A stretch of DNA of 64,000 bases from Cenococcum geophilum 1.58 (taxonomy: Eukaryota > Ascomycota > Dothideomycetes > Gloniales > Gloniaceae): positions 62,001 through 126,000 of the forward strand of contig KV748281.1 of NCBI GenBank assembly GCA_001692895.1, in the 5' to 3' direction. Within the stretch, counting starts at the first letter, position 1. Every line of letters starts with the position of its first letter. Below, piece after piece: positions 45,864-57,269 of this stretch. A program made the translations under genes and the position numbers. A model generated the notes under the pieces. That model did no database searches. It had not been told where the DNA came from and saw nothing but the letters and a program-made list of their open reading frames with translations.

Positions 45864-46084
45864 GTCTTCCTTCTAGTATGGTAAGGGTTATAATATTTAA
45901 TATTTACTAGGATATTTTTAATATTATAAATATAAAAAGGCTTACTTATACTATTATTTTATATCTCTATTTTATAGAGGGGTTTAGAGATAAGTATAAA
46001 TAAATAATTAGATAATTTTCTACCGCGTTAGGCAAAGCTTCTAAAATCCTCTAAATTGGTAATAAAGATGGCAAGTAATAGAGC

Positions 46085-46497
46085 TAACGTACTTTATAAG
46101 CGAGCCGCGAACGTCAAAACTTACCAAAAAATGGAAAAATCGCACCTTAATATCTCGACAACTACTTAATAATAATTAATGCAAATTTAATAGCGGCCTA
46201 TTAACGTAATAACTAACTTATATAGGAAGTATTGGAAATCCTATATAAGCGGAAGTAGGTTAAATAGAAAAAGTGAGGCAATTCCGCCCCTACTTTCCTA
46301 TTTAACCTACTTCCGCTTATATAGGATTTCCAATACTTCCTATATAAGTTAGTTATTACGTTAATAGGCCGCTATTAAATTTGCATTAATTATTATTAAG
46401 TAGTTGTCGAGATATTAAGGTGCGATTTTTCCATTTTTTGGTAAGTTTTGACGTTCGCGGCTTACTTGTATTCGCGACTCGCTTGTGAAGTACGTTA
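46085..46497. mobile_element. Palindromic MITE-like element with perfect 165-bp arms
   Basis: 46103-46267 and 46298-46462 are exact reverse complements over 165 bases by my reading, separated by a 30-base spacer. Shorter, imperfect outer arms (TAACGTACTTTATAAGCGAG at the left, CTCGCTTGTGAAGTACGTTA at the right) suggest terminal inverted repeats at 46085 and 46497 with TA at each end. The right side carries an extra segment of about 20 bases. There is no coding capacity. It resembles a foldback or mariner-type MITE. Confidence 0.7.
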
Positions 46498-47224
46498 CCT
46501 TAAAGTTTAAAGATTTGCTATACTTATGACAAATACCTTAATTACGCTAGTAGGGAGGGCGGTTAACCTACTCTAACCACACCCTTTATAAGGTAGAGAA
46601 TTCTATAGATGTCTTTATAGAGTTTAAGTTAGTAGTTAGAAGTTAAATTACAAGGCTATAAGGCTAAGGCTAGCGTGCTTACCAAGACTTTATACAGCCA
46701 CATTTATAGCAGCTATTGTAAGTAAATTACGCTATAATAATTAGGTAACTATTTACACTAACTAGGACTGAAAATCGCTTTAGCAAGAGGTACTAACTAG
46801 GGTAGCAACCTGTATAAATTTACGCGCTATGGTAGATATAAGGCTAATAATAACTTTCTACTATTATAATAAGGCTCAAAGGCTTAGATACGACCCTTAT
46901 ATATATTATAAGTAGTAAAAGCTTAATAGTAGTGCTATAGTAAAGGGATGTTAGTATGCTATAAAAGAAGGCTCTCTACAAATTAGGTAAGGAGGTAATA
47001 ATATAAACGTAATTTATAGAGTAGGAAGTGTCTTAAATATTATAAAGTAGCTATATTATATAATATATATATAACTATAGTAAAGCATAACGTGTGCGTA
47101 GAGCTATAGTCGCTTAAAGTTAAAGAGCCCCTTATATCTCCCGGTATAGTGAGTTTTCCACAATATAGGGATAGACGTTAATTAATTAAAGAAAGGGGTT
47201 TAAATAAAACATAGCTCCTATAAA
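46498..47224. other. No gene recognised
   Basis: AT-rich sequence with frequent stops in all frames. There is no domain, no clear repeat and no LTR. It lies between two inverted-repeat elements. Confidence 0.4.
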
Positions 47225-47462
47225 TAGAATCTACCTCTTGCTAATTAAGGCTTACCTAGCGCTTTTAACCCCCCTACTATATAGGGGGGCCGCTACCTTA
47301 AACGTACTATATACTTAAGCATACTAAATATAATAATAGAATTATAAGTAATATAAAGTGTTAGTGTGCTTAAGTATATAGTGCGTTTAAGGTAGCGGCC
47401 TCCTTATATAGTAGGGGGTTAAAAGCGCTAGGTAAGCCTTAATTAGCAAGAGGTAGATTCTA
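47225..47462. repeat. Second long inverted repeat (~100-bp arms)
   Basis: 47225-47325 pairs with 47363-47462. It starts TAGAATCTACCTCTTGC, includes AGCGCTTTTAACCCCC, and has a 37-base AT-rich loop. The few mismatches are mainly transitions plus a one-base length difference in a C run. No transposon ends are recognised, so it is a foldback repeat of unknown kind. Confidence 0.7.
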
Positions 47463-47569
47463 TATAAACCCCCTAAAGAAAATTAAAAGAGCCTAAATAG
47501 AATAAAACTAATTCTAATATAAGGCCTTAGCGTATACGGGTAGTCAACGCAAATCTTACTAGGAAATTT

Positions 47570-48060
47570 TATTATTTTCTTTATCTATCTATCCTTATCT
47601 TAAAGCTAGTTTATAGTAAGTAATGTCTAAAGCGAATTAAAGGCAGCCCTGCAACTCTAGCTACGCGTACTTTCTAGAGTTACGTATCTACCTATTCTAT
47701 CCACGCTATGTATTTAATAATTCTAAAATTATCGCTTTAAGACGTAAAAGCCGTTCTTTAATAGTAGATCCTCCTAAACTAGCTAGATTAGTAGCCTATA
47801 GAGAAGGTTAATTGCTAGTATTTAGTAAAGGAGTTGCGTAGGGAGGCTAAGGGGTTACATTTAAATATAAAGGCTAGTAATTAGGTCCTGCATCTATTAG
47901 GCTAATAGGTAGCGTAGTATAGCTAGTATTTAGTGGAGGGATTGCGTATATAACTCTCTCCCGTGTTTTAAAAGGAGCAAGCACTAAAGGCAAAATTCTA
48001 GATTTGGGGTAGAGGCTATATAAGAGACTCTTAACCTAGGGACTGTTATAATATCTCTCT
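47570..48060 (+). pseudogene. Unidentified plus-strand ORF remnant
   Basis: The frame beginning near ATG 47622 reads SYAYFLELRIYLFYPRYVFN, NSKIIALRRKSRSLIVDPPK and LARLVAYREG without stops for about 55 codons. It then continues with TAG/TAA interruptions (LLVFSKGVA, GGIAYITLSRVLKGASTKGK) to about 48040. No family is recognised. It converges on the unidentified minus-strand gene to its right. Open text and RIP-type stops suggest a former protein gene or a DNA-transposon component. Confidence 0.35.
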
Positions 48061-48965
48061 AGTATACCTTTAGCATACTAATATATTCTAGGCTCGCCTA
48101 AAAATTTTAGCCTTAAATATTGTATTAGTGCATTTAAATATTCTCTAAATAGAGGAGTAGCATAGTATCTAAAAACGCTCCGGCCTACAATAGTTATCTC
48201 CGCTTTAGTCTTAGTTCTTAGGAGGTTAATACTACTCTCCTTAAAGAGAAATAGCTATTCTCCTTAATTGGTTATATATTCTTTATATCCCTTAATAATA
48301 GCGTCCCCTCCTAGAAGATATACTGCAACTAATTTATAATTTAAGTAACCCCCTTAGGGAGCGGTGGTCTATAGAAGGAATTAATATCCGCTAGCGTATA
48401 GTCTATAGCCTACAATCTCCTTTTTAACTCTATTATTATATACCTATCCTTTAGATATATATAGTCTAGGCCTAGTAGATAAAATATTTAAGGGTTAATT
48501 GGCTCCTATAGATGGAATTTCGTTACCTCCTATAGGTGGGACTGTGCCATTAGGGGGCTAGTTTCCTCCTCTATTTTCACTGCCTCCTATAGGTAGAATA
48601 GTATTATTAGCGTTATTTCCTAAGGTTCTATTACTACTATACTACTTTTAGCTACCGTTTTCTTGCGGTATTACATTTCCGCTAGACTCTCCATTATTAT
48701 TATTATCCTTTTAAGTTAGCTTAAGCGTACCGTAAAGCGTTTCTATAATGGGATAATTGTAGAATTTGCGAATATATTTAACTATATATAATCGAACTTT
48801 CTACTAAGCGTTATCTATGGTGGCTCTCCTATATATCCTTTTATAGGGCAATTAAAAGTTAGGATAAAATATATTACTAGTATCTTAAGACCTAGTTTGG
48901 TTCGCGTTATAAAATGCAAGCCTTATGCTACCTTTATCCATATTATCGTTTATTAAGGAGGTAGC
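48060..48965 (-). pseudogene. Unidentified minus-strand gene, C-terminal part (split by copia H)
   Basis: Reading from 48965 leftwards, the frame gives SLINDNMDKGSIRLAFYNAN, YKRIYRRATIDNA, LYIVKYIRKFYNYPIIETLY, then an Asn-rich linker (KDNNNNGESSG) and a segment with repeated PPIGG/PIGGSE motifs. Near 48200 an FREYLNALIQYLRLKFLGEP stretch is visible. It is the continuation of the frame right of copia H, where GTAGC is duplicated. I do not recognise the family. Stops are TAA/TAG at probable Gln and Trp codons. Confidence 0.45.
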
Positions 48966-49150
48966 TGTCAGATAACTTATATAGAGCTATTCATTAATAA
49001 AATAGGTTGATTGATTGATGATCTTGATCGTGTCTTAATCGTGTCTTGACCTAGGGTCCCTAGGCTTAGACGAAGATATTTACAATACACGTGACCCGTG
49101 CACGTAACTCGTGCACGTCCTACGCCACAGAGAATATAGATTATCTAACA
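48966..49150 (-). repeat. 3' LTR of copia H
   Basis: This 185-bp LTR is longer than those of the short derivative because of a changed middle section (TGATCTTGATCGTGTCTTAA). The polypurine tract (minus strand GCTAAGGGGGTG) lies just inside at 49150-49162. Confidence 0.9.
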
Positions 49151-49199
49151 CACCCCCTTAGCTTTGACCTAGTTGAGGACAAAGCTAGCTACCTTCTCG

Positions 49200-50960
49200 T
49201 GTCCGTTAATGCGTTAATTGAACTATAATCTTATCTAAATCCTTCCGTCTCGCTCTAATATTCTCCCTTAGGTCCTCCAGTTGCTTCTCCTTATTCAGCT
49301 GCTCCTTAATATCCACTATTCCAATCATATTAACAAAGCTTTTGAACCTCTGCTTGGGCAGGGCCTTCGTAAGTCCATTGGCGATTATCTCCTTCGTCGC
49401 TGTCTATTAAAATTATACTTATTTCTTTGCGTATTTCTAACGTAGCTAGTATTAATAGATATTAACGTATCGGAGCTTTGTGATCAGCTTTGCCGTATCT
49501 TCTATAATTAGTTAGAGCGTTTAGGTGTTGTCGCAGTTAATAATTAAGGGCTTGTTTAGTTGTAACGTTTTTACTTTAAATAGCCTACTAATAAAGATAG
49601 CTTAGCTTCTGTACTCGACGTTATAACTATACCCTACTTATTTACTCTCCAGGCAATCAGCCCCCTAAATAGCTTTATAATGTATCCTTGCGAGCTCTTT
49701 CTATTAACGGAGTTATCTATAAATAATGCGTCGCTGGCACAGATAAATAATTGCGCTTTACTTTTACCGTCTCCGTTATCTCGTCCTTGGTCGCGTATTC
49801 CTTTATCTCTCCCTCTACCGTTCGTTCCTTCCTTATCTCCTTTATAGTAGATTGCTCTACTCCTCGTGCTATATAAATACTAGATGACTCTATCTACCGC
49901 TCAATAGTGCTCTTAGCTTAGGTCTTAATTAAACCTTACTAGCCGTAATACTGTAAAGGCAATATCCGGACGCGTTGTAGTGGCTATATAGAGTACTAAA
50001 CCTAGTTTTCTCTAACATAGCATTATAGAAGCTGGTAGGGATATAGGATGGACTAATAGGTCTGTATTAGGGGACGGACGCGTTAAACGGATTATACGGT
50101 GATCAGTAAGGAGGAGTTTTAATTCTGCTATAGGAGTATCTAGAAGACGCCCTCTAAGATCTATCTTATACTAGTTAGCTATCTTCTTAATATAGGCTTC
50201 CTAGGATAGCCATAGGAGCCTCTAGCTATAATTACGTAGCATATAGATTTCTAGGAACCATTTTAGCTCGCTAAGGGTACTTATCTGGTATTCCTTACTT
50301 AGCTCCTTAATTGCTTCTTAAGCTTTCTTCTTATCTATCTTTTGGTAGCAGAAGACAATATTATTAACGTAGAAGAAAATAACTATTTTACCTTTTAGCA
50401 TAATATACGGCTTCTAGGGTACTTCTTTAAAACCCAATTCGTTTAATAAGCTTGTGAGATTCTTCTACTATAACAGTGGTAATTATTATAGTCCGTATAG
50501 GGCTTTTCTTAAGCGCAGTACTTTATCTGTCTTTCCTTTATTAAACCCTAGCGGTAGCTTTATATAGACGACCTTATTAAAATCGTAATGGACAAACGTA
50601 TTAACTATATCTATCTATATCGTCTCTAGGTTAAATTTTATAGTAATCGCTATAAGGGTTCGGAAGGTTATACTAGCTAATATAGTAGCTCTTATAGGTA
50701 GGTCTTCTAAAGCCTATTAATTTCCGTAGACTATTAAGCGTGCCTTACATTTCTAGAGAAATCCATACTTGTCCGTCTTATAAACAAACACCTATATTAA
50801 GCTAAGGACCTATTATCCCTTTATATGCTTCTTATCTGTTTCTTAAAACGACCTCATTTGATAATAAGATTGGAGATAGGCTCGTTAAGCCTCTTGGAAC
50901 TAATCTTAAAGAGGATGCGTATTAAGGTCCCGGATTAACTAGGGTGGCAGAGGTAGGTTC
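49200..50960 (-). pseudogene. copia H reverse transcriptase and RNase H
   Basis: The C-terminal end near 49310-49370 on the minus strand reads TKALPKQRFKSFVNMI, the usual copia terminus. The RT box at 50330-50410 reads MLKGKIVIFFYVNNIVFCYQK. The catalytic YVDD has become YVNN at 50360-50371, with both Asp codons now AAT. The rest is fragmentary but collinear. The protein would have been the polymerase and RNase H of the virus-like particle. Confidence 0.7.
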
Positions 50961-51399
50961 TTCCTATAAAATCTAACATTGTGTATTCTACCTAATTTCA
51001 GCTTACTGTTATTAAGTTAATTATTAAGGTTAAACTTCCTTCCTGCTAAGAAGGCGCTGTAATAGGCTGATGTAATCCTTTTAGTAATAAAGTCTTTAAA
51101 CCTATTATCGCTGGCTTTCTTGAACGAGTCTTTAACTAAGTCGTTGGATACCCCCTAAGTGTTAAACGCATCTCCTACTTAATAAGCGATGTCTTAACTA
51201 GTACCTTGTATATCTGACTTTATAGAATACTTAATGTAAAAGGCATATGTAGATTCTTTGTCTTCTTCTATTAGAGGTAGTGTATAATATACGTCTTTAA
51301 GAGCTCTTGCAAGCTTAAGATCTGCTAACTTATTAAAGGCTTAAACTAGCTTATTAACGTCGTTATCTTCCTCTTAAATTAACGGTTTAAATACTTCTT

Positions 51400-52640
51400 T
51401 ATTGTCTTCTAGAAGGACCTTATTCTTGGTCTAGATATTAGGGAGTTAAATCTTCTTAATTAGTGTGTCTAACTTAGCGTATAGGTTCTTTAAAATGTCC
51501 GTTTACTTGCCGTTAAAGAACGTCTTCTTGTTAAAGATGACGTCTCTAGTAGAGATGACGATACCTTTGTGTGGGATCCAGATCCTATAGATATTGGTAG
51601 AGTTATAGCTAATAAGGTAGCTAATATGGGCTCGCGGATCTAGCTTGCTTAGCCTTTTCTTCTTTAGCTAGGCGTCTGATGTTATTACATACGCCCTATA
51701 GCCGTAGGCTTTTAGGTACGCTAGTTGTGGCTTTCTTAACCTATTGGCTAGGAAGGTATAGAACTTCTTATATAGCGATTTCCAACTATTGCTTTTTAGT
51801 GGCGTTTGATCTCGAAGGTATACTGCGTAGTTAACTATCTCGTTCCATAGGTCGTGTGGTAGATTAGTAGCAATTCTTATTGCTTGTAATCTCTTAATAA
51901 TTACACCCCCTAAGCGTTTGGCGGTACCGTTCTAAGCTTAGGTATATAGCGCCAAAGGCTTAAATATAATTCCTTAAGTCTGTAGCTATTTAAGGGTTCT
52001 TCTTTTCCCTAGCTCGTTGTCTAATTTAATAGTGTTAACCTTAAGGTTATACCTCAGACAAATCTATTAGGTGAAATCTTTAAGCACTTATAGTGTCTCC
52101 TTCTCTTTACTATACGTTATTATAAAATACGAGAAGGTTTTTTCTAAGAAGGTGTTATGGATAAATATAACTTGTATAAATCTAGTATATACTTCCTTAA
52201 GGTTAGTCCAGTTAATATAGAGGTTAAGATAGAGTTTATTAATTTTCTATTTTAAGAACCTTCGTAAGACCTAACGCTTGATTTTAGCGAGACTGTAATA
52301 TTAACATTTCGTCGTCTTTGGGCTTTAAAGCTTAACTCCTAAGGCGTTAAGACCTAAATAATAAAGGCTTATAGGTCCTAAATAACCTAGACGCAGATGC
52401 TATAGACGTGCATCTCCTTTTAAATCTAGATAAGCGTCTCTTAATAATGCTCTGCACTTCTGTTGGCGTAGTAATCAGCTTATATTAAACGCTAATAGAC
52501 TTCCTGGTCGGACGTATTTAATAGTCTATTATCTATAATATTCTTCCATTTAATATAGGATTGTATCGTCCTTCCGAACTAGAAGATTGTTGTCTCCTTT
52601 ATTATTTTAGTAGTACCCTCGTTTTTGAAGTAGACGGAAC
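51400..52640 (-). pseudogene. copia H integrase (degraded)
   Basis: The region lies between protease and RT on the minus strand, the position of Ty1/copia integrase. I see scattered conserved-looking pieces but cannot place the zinc HHCC or DDE residues with certainty. The call is positional. Confidence 0.5.
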
Positions 52641-52875
52641 GATATAAGATTTGTATTAAAGTCTATATAAAAGGCAACGTCCTTAAGACGTAGGATTCCC
52701 TTACTCTTATCTAGTTTTGTAACTTGTATAGTAATATTGCCGTAGCCTAGTATAGGCACTTTTAAGCTGCTGGCGATAATATATTTATGTTTTAAAGCTT
52801 TCTTAAAGTTATAAAAACGAGAGAGGTTATTAAAGATATAGAGAGTGGTTCCTAAGTTAAAAATAGTTAATAGCT
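52640..52875 (-). pseudogene. copia H aspartic protease
   Basis: About 75 codons without a stop on the minus strand: IFNLGTTLYIFNNLSRFYNF, then YIIASSLKVPILGYGNITIQ and LKDVAFYIDFNTNLISFR. This is the copia retropepsin pattern. The active-site D-S-G is now N-L-G (around 52848-52862), two C-to-T or G-to-A steps away. The protease would have processed Gag-Pol. It is one of the better-preserved stretches in the window. Confidence 0.7.
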
Positions 52876-54060
52876 TTAGTAGATAGGGTTAACTAGTGTG
52901 ATACAATTCTAGGAATATCGCATTAGCTTCTCCCTTAATCTTAACTGTCTTATAACTCTTCTTATCCTATTATTGTTAAGCCTTATCTTTTTATTCTTTA
53001 AGTCTGATCTTTATAACTTTGTTAGTGAGATCCTTATTCTTTTCTACCTTCTTTAGCACCCTTTTAATGCGAGCATCTTTGATTATAACTCCTTTGGGTC
53101 TTTTATCTTTAAATAAATACTAACAGTTCTGTAGGGAATATCCTTATTTCTTATACGCTAAGTACACGGGTAGTAGCTTCTTATAGGACGTCTCCTTGTC
53201 TACTAGTGACCTAGCTCTCTTTAAGCGTCTAGTATATACTAAGGTTCCTTTTCCTAAACCTTTAGTAGTATTAGAGTAATCTATTATAGCTTGCTCTATA
53301 AAGTCTATATTAAAGGTACTTCCTCTTATAATAGTATTGGCTTTTTTTTAAAGGTATTCTAAGTCCTTCTTATAGCTCCTTTGCTACTCTGCGGTATTTA
53401 GAAGATCTTAACTTCTAAGGGTTATTTAACTTAGTAGTATACTTTATATAGTAGGCGTTGCTAAAGGGTTAAATAACTTCTACTAATTCTTATAGCTAGA
53501 TTCTATTAGACATTTAAGGGATCTTATACTTCTCTCCTAGTACTATTATATATTCCCATTAATTTAACCACTAATTTAATTTTAACAAGTATTTAAACCC
53601 CTTAAGAGCTTCCGTGTATTAGTGTTGTACCTTTTTCCTAACGAATAATAAGGTAGGTTCTGTATTCTCCTTTAACTAAGATATCCATTCCTTAACTGTA
53701 AGAGAAGGGTTAAGCAGTAGCTTCTTCTAAATCGATACTATAGATATGATTTAGGTACGAATCTTTTAAAGGTGCTCTTCTTATTTTAGGAAATACTTTA
53801 TATCCTAGTCGTAGTATTATCTGCTGTTCTTATACACCCTCTATTAATTCGTTAAGAGCTGTGCATATAAGGTTGCATTCTTATTAAAATCTATGACTTC
53901 TAGATAGGGTGGTTCTTATAATAGACCTCATTGAGGTACTTCCTTGTCTGGGTCAACATGGGCCCAAATTCGTTTGTCTATAAGGGCTTATAGTTGCCAG
54001 ATCTATTGCTCCTAGTCTTCTAGCTTATTAAGGATGATTGTGGTAGACGAACTTAACGTC
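52876..54060 (-). pseudogene. copia H gag with zinc-knuckle remnant
   Basis: Around 53090-53180 the minus strand reads YLAYKK-stop-GYSLQNC-stop-YLFKDKRPKGV, the same nucleocapsid knuckle as at 4520-4580. Here Cys, Cys and His are all changed to Tyr by TGC/TGT to TAC/TAT or CAT to TAT. The N-terminal Gag extends to about 54060 with many stops. Direct comparison with the short derivative is possible along this length. Confidence 0.65.
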
Positions 54061-54086
54061 GGTGGAGTTATTTGACTGATAGGTAG

Positions 54087-54290
54087 ATGGGAATTGAGAT
54101 GGAATTCGTCATCAGGATCGTCCTTGTCGCAGGATCGTCCTTGTCATCAGGATCGTCCTTTGACGATTGGGGTGGAATCTCGTGGAATCTCGTGGAATCT
54201 CGTCCTGTGACAATTGAGGTAGGATTTCGATCAGGGTCGTCTTGTGACGATGAGGTGTTAGAGTCTAACGATAAGGTAGAATTTCTTTAA
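54087..54290. repeat. copia H leader repeat (ATCGTCCTTGTC units)
   Basis: CAGGATCGTCCTTGTC-type units recur at 54105-54165, with GTGGAATCTC repeated three times after them. The short derivative has a diverged version at 5505-5660. A 67-codon plus-strand open frame here is antisense to the element and made of repeats, so it is not treated as a gene. Confidence 0.55.
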
Positions 54291-54330
54291 ATAATTGAGT
54301 AATAGCTAAATAGCTTCTTGTGTCGGCGGA

Positions 54331-54343
54331 CCGGGCTTATAAC
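54331..54343 (-). promoter_or_regulatory. Primer-binding site of copia H, half-tRNA-Met type
   Basis: CCGGGCTTATAAC abuts the 5' LTR. With one RIP reversal it is CCGGGCTCATAAC, an anticodon 5' stem and a CTCATAA loop. It fits priming by a tRNA-Met 5' half as described for Drosophila copia. The same site is present in the short derivative. Confidence 0.55.
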
Positions 54344-54528
54344 TGTCAGATAACTCATATAGAGCTATTTATTGATGAAATGGGTTGATTGATTGATGAT
54401 CTTAATTGTGTCTTGATCGTGTCTTGACCTAGGGTCCCTGGGCTTAGACGAAGATATTTACAATACACGTGACCCGTGCACGTGACTCGTGTACGTCCTA
54501 CGCCACAGAGAATATAGATTATCTGACA
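54344..54528 (-). repeat. 5' LTR of copia H
   Basis: This 185-bp partner of 48966-49150 has intact TGTCAG and CTGACA ends and is followed by the duplicated GTAGC. Confidence 0.9.
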
Positions 54529-55500
54529 GTAGCCGCGGTAATAATTACGTTATAGAAAGTGGTATTACGCTAGCCTCTCCCTATATTCTAGACTTAAGGA
54601 TCCTATATATTAAGATCTGGGTTATATTTAGAGAAATGCCATTATATTAAAATGCTGCTTATACCACTTCTAGGATCTATATAGTTAGTACGGAAATTAT
54701 TTAGCTATCTATCTAGATTAAAGCTAGCTATATTCTAAATTTCTTATAATCTCCGTTTCTCTTCTTTAAAGGTATATTAAATTTTAGAATAAATGTAAAA
54801 TAACTCGCTAAGTAATCTATCCCTGTCCTAATTTTATATTATAGCACTTTCTCCGCAAGGAGGTAGTAGTGGAGTAGGAGATGGTGGAAAGGTACCTGCT
54901 CTGCTAGGAGTTGGGGATAGTATATAAACTTCGCGCCAACTTCCGTATATTGGAACCAAATTTCTATATTTAGGACCCCTATTTACTAAACCGCTGTATT
55001 TAATACAGTCTTAGTAGAACCTATAGTTGTATAGTAAGACTGTTAATAAAGTACTCTGCGTTAGTCTATCTCTGCATATAAAGTACTTTATCTTATTTTT
55101 ATCTAATATTATATAATCCTTCTCTTCTAACTCTAGTAGACGACTTATAAAACTTATAGACTAAGTGGAATAGACTAGGCATCCGTTATTAAGACGGCTA
55201 CGCTAAATATAGTTCTAGTATATAGTATAGCTATATATATATATCTAGAATCTCCGTCTATTAATACTAAATTACTTATAGCCTAATAATAAAAGCTATA
55301 TCTTAATTCTACATAGCGAAAAGCCTGCGATTTTTCTACTAAGCGAAATACTCGTACTAGTATATCCCGGGAAAGCTGTAACGGAGGCTTATTCCAATCT
55401 TCCTTTAGTACTTCTTACCACCTTATAGAGACTTTCTGTAGAGGGCTAAGTGCCTACCATAGAGGTAAAGCGGAAGGTTAGTTTAATATATTAGGTAGCT
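54529..55500 (-). pseudogene. Unidentified minus-strand gene, N-terminal part (split by copia H)
   Basis: A minus-strand frame from about 55450 to 54830 is notably open: SLYKVVRSTKGRLE, FPGYTSTSISLSRKIAGFSL, FISRLLELEEKDYIILDKNK, IKYFICRDRLTQSTLLTVLL, YRNLVPIYGSWREVYIL and a Pro/Ser-rich stretch. It then leads toward 54534 (ILI-x-WHFSKYNPDLNI). It continues at 48965. I do not recognise the family. Stop density is lower than in the retrotransposons, which suggests a lower copy number when RIP acted. Confidence 0.45.
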
Positions 55501-56779
55501 GGTTTATAGTTTCCTCTCTAGGGGTTAGTAGCTAAGATCGAGTTTCTACTAATACTGGCTACTAAGGTTATAGACTTAATTAAGTCTATAGGTTATTGCT
55601 ATGAAGATAAAAGAGAGATATTAGGAGACCCTCTAGAAATTGGATCTCTAGGAGGCGATTACTATTTACCTGCTAAAGTGGACGAGGTGCCAGATTCTAT
55701 AGGTTGTGACAACTGTTCTTACTACTAGCTTAAGGGAGTTAGAGTAGTGTTTTTATTAGAGGAAGGCTTACTAAAAAGTTCTAGTGGCTGTTATAAGCGC
55801 TTAGAGGCAGATTTAATAGCTATAGCAGTAGTAGTAGGAACAGAAGTAGACTTTATAGATTATCGTAGGGAAAATAAGGTTGTAGTAGTATGTTTCTTAC
55901 GGTTGTAGCACTTATATATATATAGGTGTTACTAGTGCGCTCCTAATAAATTGGTAGATTACTTTCCCTTAGAGAGAGTATAGAGTTAAAATAAGAAGTA
56001 ATATTAGCTTGACGACCTTGTACCTAGGGTATTCTTTTCTTAGTAGTAGATTGTGGCCCTATAGCACTCGCGAAACAGGCACCCCACTAGGATATACGCT
56101 TTAACGTCTGCTGGTTTATTTACTGGTGGATTACATAGCGGACGAGTTTAAGGCTTATACTTACTTAATATTAAGTAAAAGGGGATATAAAGGACGACTT
56201 AAAGCAGAATATAAACTATGACGTAAATAAGGCATGCTCTAGACTATCTAGTTTACATAATTAGGCTAGCTAATTAAAATCTATAAGCGGTTTAAGTAGA
56301 AGAATATAAAACGATTTTAGGGCATATAGGATATAATTACTACAAAGCACTATCCTTTTAAGCTTTTTTTTTTTAGCATTTGGAACTCTAAAGACTAAAA
56401 AGGGGCCACCTAGTCTAAGGCCTATTTTTAGGCTCTATATAAGAGGGACCAAAAAGCGGCTTCTATTAGCTATAATTAGTTGCCTATACTTTAAGGGTTA
56501 GCTTTACTATCCTATATAAGGACTATATTCTAGACCCCTTCTATACTCTTAGAACATTTAGGGCAATTATATAAATACTGTCCTTCCCGCACTTATATTA
56601 GCAAGTTTTATAACAATAAAAAAGGCTATATATTTACTCGCTATTATATAAGTTTTTATATTTTCTGCTAGGCAAGGTTTAGCTTAAAATTAAAGCCTTA
56701 GTAGTATCGCCCTAGCTATAACTGTATTCGCCAGTAAACCTACGCTAACTCCTTTTTATCTTTTACCCTTAGTAATGTT
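55501..56779. other. No gene recognised
   Basis: A plus-strand stretch at 55590-55900 has moderately open frames (EVGTEVDFIDYRRENKVVVV-like text near 55830) but no domain that I know. 56360-56375 is a T run. 56380-56780 has words similar to gypsy pre-RT sequence but no continuous frame. Confidence 0.35.
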
Positions 56780-56985
56780 AGGCTTTTTACTAGATTAGAA
56801 TAGACCCTAAATTAAAGGATCTTACTATATTTTAGACCTATTATAAAATATATAAATATAAAGTACTTCCTTTTAAACTAACTAATATACTAGCTATATA
56901 CTAGCGATATATAAATAATATACTCTTTAACTACCTTAATAACTTCTATGCGGCCTATCTAGATAACATCTATCCCTGCGTCGCG
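56780..56985 (+). pseudogene. Small gypsy RT fragment (F/G family)
   Basis: The plus strand reads IDPKLKDLTIF, YKIYKYKVLPFKLTNILAIY, YINNILFNYLNNFYAAYLDNI, nearly the same as 37700-37865. Again YLDD is YLDN. It stops abruptly at about 56985, next to two CGTCGCGAAA repeats. It is a truncated copy without an LTR. Confidence 0.65.
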
Positions 56986-57269
56986 AAATATACCCCGTCG
57001 CGAAACAAATCTATAGTTTAGATATCTTAAGTCTCCCTACTAGGCGTTTATAAACTTACGGTTAATATATTACTATTCTCTAGATATTTCTCCCTAGAAA
57101 ACTAATCTATTTTAAAAAATTACTACGGCGTTGCTTATACTGTCGATTATTTTATTAACGCTATTAATTGCCGCTTTAGCTATACCCCCCTGCTTATTTT
57201 AGATTATTAAAGCCTATTTAGATTTAGAGCACTAGGGGAAAGGTTTAATTAAGAAAGAATATGGCTCTA

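Larger units (their letters stand above)
48966..54528 (-). mobile_element. Complete Ty1/copia element H (5.56 kb), with TSD
   Basis: Two 185-bp LTRs (48966-49150 and 54344-54528) begin TGTCAGATAA and end TTATCTRACA. GTAGC is duplicated at 48961-48965 and 54529-54533. The minus strand encodes Gag, protease, integrase, RT and RNase H in copia order. The LTRs differ at about a dozen sites by my count, all transitions. It is the parent family of the short derivative at 4162-5914. It inserted into an unidentified gene whose frame continues on both sides. Coding frames are RIP-damaged. Confidence 0.9.
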
